Below the pieces are notes generated by a model. It saw only the letters and a program-made list of their open reading frames with translations. It made no database searches and was not told the origin of the DNA. From NCBI GenBank assembly GCA_018609825.1, contig JAHEOA010000203.1, positions 1 through 7,718 on the forward strand: DNA of 7,718 bases. The letters are read 5' to 3'. The first letter of the stretch is position 1. Each line of letters begins with the position of its first letter. Source of the DNA: Candidatus Bipolaricaulota bacterium (GTDB lineage Bacteria; Bipolaricaulota; Bipolaricaulia; RBG-16-55-9). Shown here in pieces: positions 7,310 to 7,718 of this stretch. Made by a program: the position numbers and the translations under genes.

Positions 7310-7359
7310 TTGACAAACCTGCCCCAATATGCTGTCAATAAGTGGATCGCGGTTAAGAT
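7310..7359 (+). promoter_or_regulatory. Promoter-like AT-rich patch upstream of the last gene
   Basis: Two overlapping readings are possible. A perfect -35 TTGACA at 7310-7315 is followed at proper distance only by poor -10 candidates (TGTCAA or GTCAAT near 7333-7339). Alternatively CTGTCA (7332-7337) pairs with TAAGAT (7354-7359) over 16 bases, each a 4-of-6 match. The patch is distinctly AT-richer than its surroundings. Transcription from here would give the last gene a leader of about 100 bases or more. Confidence 0.45.
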
Positions 7360-7473
7360 CGCCTCGCCACGGGGAGGCCGACCGACATCGGGATCCACGG
7401 GAGTTGCAGTGACAACTCGATGCCAACAAGCGCGGCCTTAAGGGCCGTGTGTCCTATGGAAAGGGGAGACTGA
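7360..7473 (+). promoter_or_regulatory. Hairpin-rich non-coding leader before the last gene
   Basis: I see no gene between 7251 and 7473. The part after the likely promoter holds a row of potential hairpins: CCTC/GAGG (7362-7377), GAGTTG/CAACTC with a 6-base loop (7401-7418), and an 8-pair stem (with two G-U pairs) at 7430-7450 whose core is CGGCC/GGCCG. The last one ends 10 bases before the ribosome site AAGGGGAG at 7461-7468. This could be a structured 5' leader, but it does not match any riboswitch consensus I know, and GC-rich DNA readily forms stems by chance. Confidence 0.35.
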
Positions 7474-7718
7474 ATGCTCAATCGTCTCATCGTTGTGGGG
7501 ATCGTCACGCTCACGCTGCTGGGCAGCGGCCTGTTCATCCACCAAAGCACGGCCCCGTCGCTTACGGGCGTCGCGCCCGGCAGGGCGACCGTCCAATCGG
7601 ACCAAGAGGTGCAAAGCCCGTCCCACGAACTGTCGACGTCATCGACCGCGCAGGATACGGCGCCGGACTCGCCCCTGGCGGAGCTCGACGCCTACGTCCA
7701 GGAGGCCATGGAGAGCTG
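7474..7718 (+). CDS. N-terminal part of an exported protein, possibly a beta-lactamase-family serine hydrolase (3' end outside window)
   Basis: The first 81 codons are visible, starting at an ATG five bases after AAGGGGAG. Residues 1-27 form a signal peptide or N-terminal membrane anchor: MLNR, a hydrophobic core at about 5-22, and a possible signal peptidase site after QSTA. Residues 28-67 are a Ser-, Thr-, Ala-, Gln- and Pro-rich linker of low complexity. The last visible residues, LAELDAYVQEAMES, resemble the first helix of class C beta-lactamase-like serine hydrolases and esterases, where an LD..I..AM..W.VPG pattern is common. This assignment rests on a few residues, and other exported enzymes are possible. 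The catalytic SxxK motif would lie beyond the window. The gene follows a long hairpin-rich leader. Confidence 0.6.
   Translation, partial: MLNRLIVVGIVTLTLLGSGLFIHQSTAPSLTGVAPGRATVQSDQEVQSPSHELSTSSTAQDTAPDSPLAELDAYVQEAMES

Overview
The window is bacterial chromosomal DNA. It is GC-rich, its coding frames favour G or C in third position, and its genes have strong AGGAGG-type ribosome sites. Where promoters can be read they are of the TTGACA/TATAAT kind. Two genes are nearly universal in bacteria (glmS and a DUF151 gene) and there is a tRNA-Gly. I see no plasmid, phage, insertion-sequence or CRISPR signature. The phylum cannot be named from the sequence alone.

Left part (1-3124). The tail of a rightward gene runs off the left edge. 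Facing it are two leftward genes that look like a small operon: first a 759-residue secreted right-handed beta-helix protein, then, 40 bases on, a 157-residue protein with three probable membrane segments. The beta-helix protein consists of two copies of one domain of about 355 residues in tandem. All eight of its cysteines lie at matching places in the two copies. This is the least ordinary object in the window.

Middle part (3125-5137). A glycerate kinase gene of the GarK/GlxK family runs rightward, divergent from the beta-helix operon. It converges on a leftward tRNA-Gly(CCC) gene with an encoded CCA end. Behind the tRNA lies a leftward DUF151 (bifunctional nuclease-like) gene with a near-consensus promoter. 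That promoter sits back to back with the promoter of glmS.

Right part (5138-7718). glmS starts at a GTG that places the catalytic cysteine second, and it is complete. It is followed by a 64-residue protein with two membrane segments. Next comes a non-coding stretch of about 220 bases holding a promoter-like AT-rich patch and a leader with several hairpins. The window ends in the first 81 codons of an exported protein whose last visible residues resemble the start of a beta-lactamase-family serine hydrolase domain.

The genes do not form one pathway. GlmS feeds cell-wall amino-sugar synthesis and glycerate kinase feeds lower glycolysis, while the flanking genes are envelope or secreted proteins of unknown role. 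I found no convincing new defence, mobile or biosynthetic system. The points most worth a second look are the duplicated cysteine-capped beta-helix protein, its membrane-protein partner, the hairpin-rich leader near the right edge, and the compact regulatory region between the DUF151 gene and glmS.
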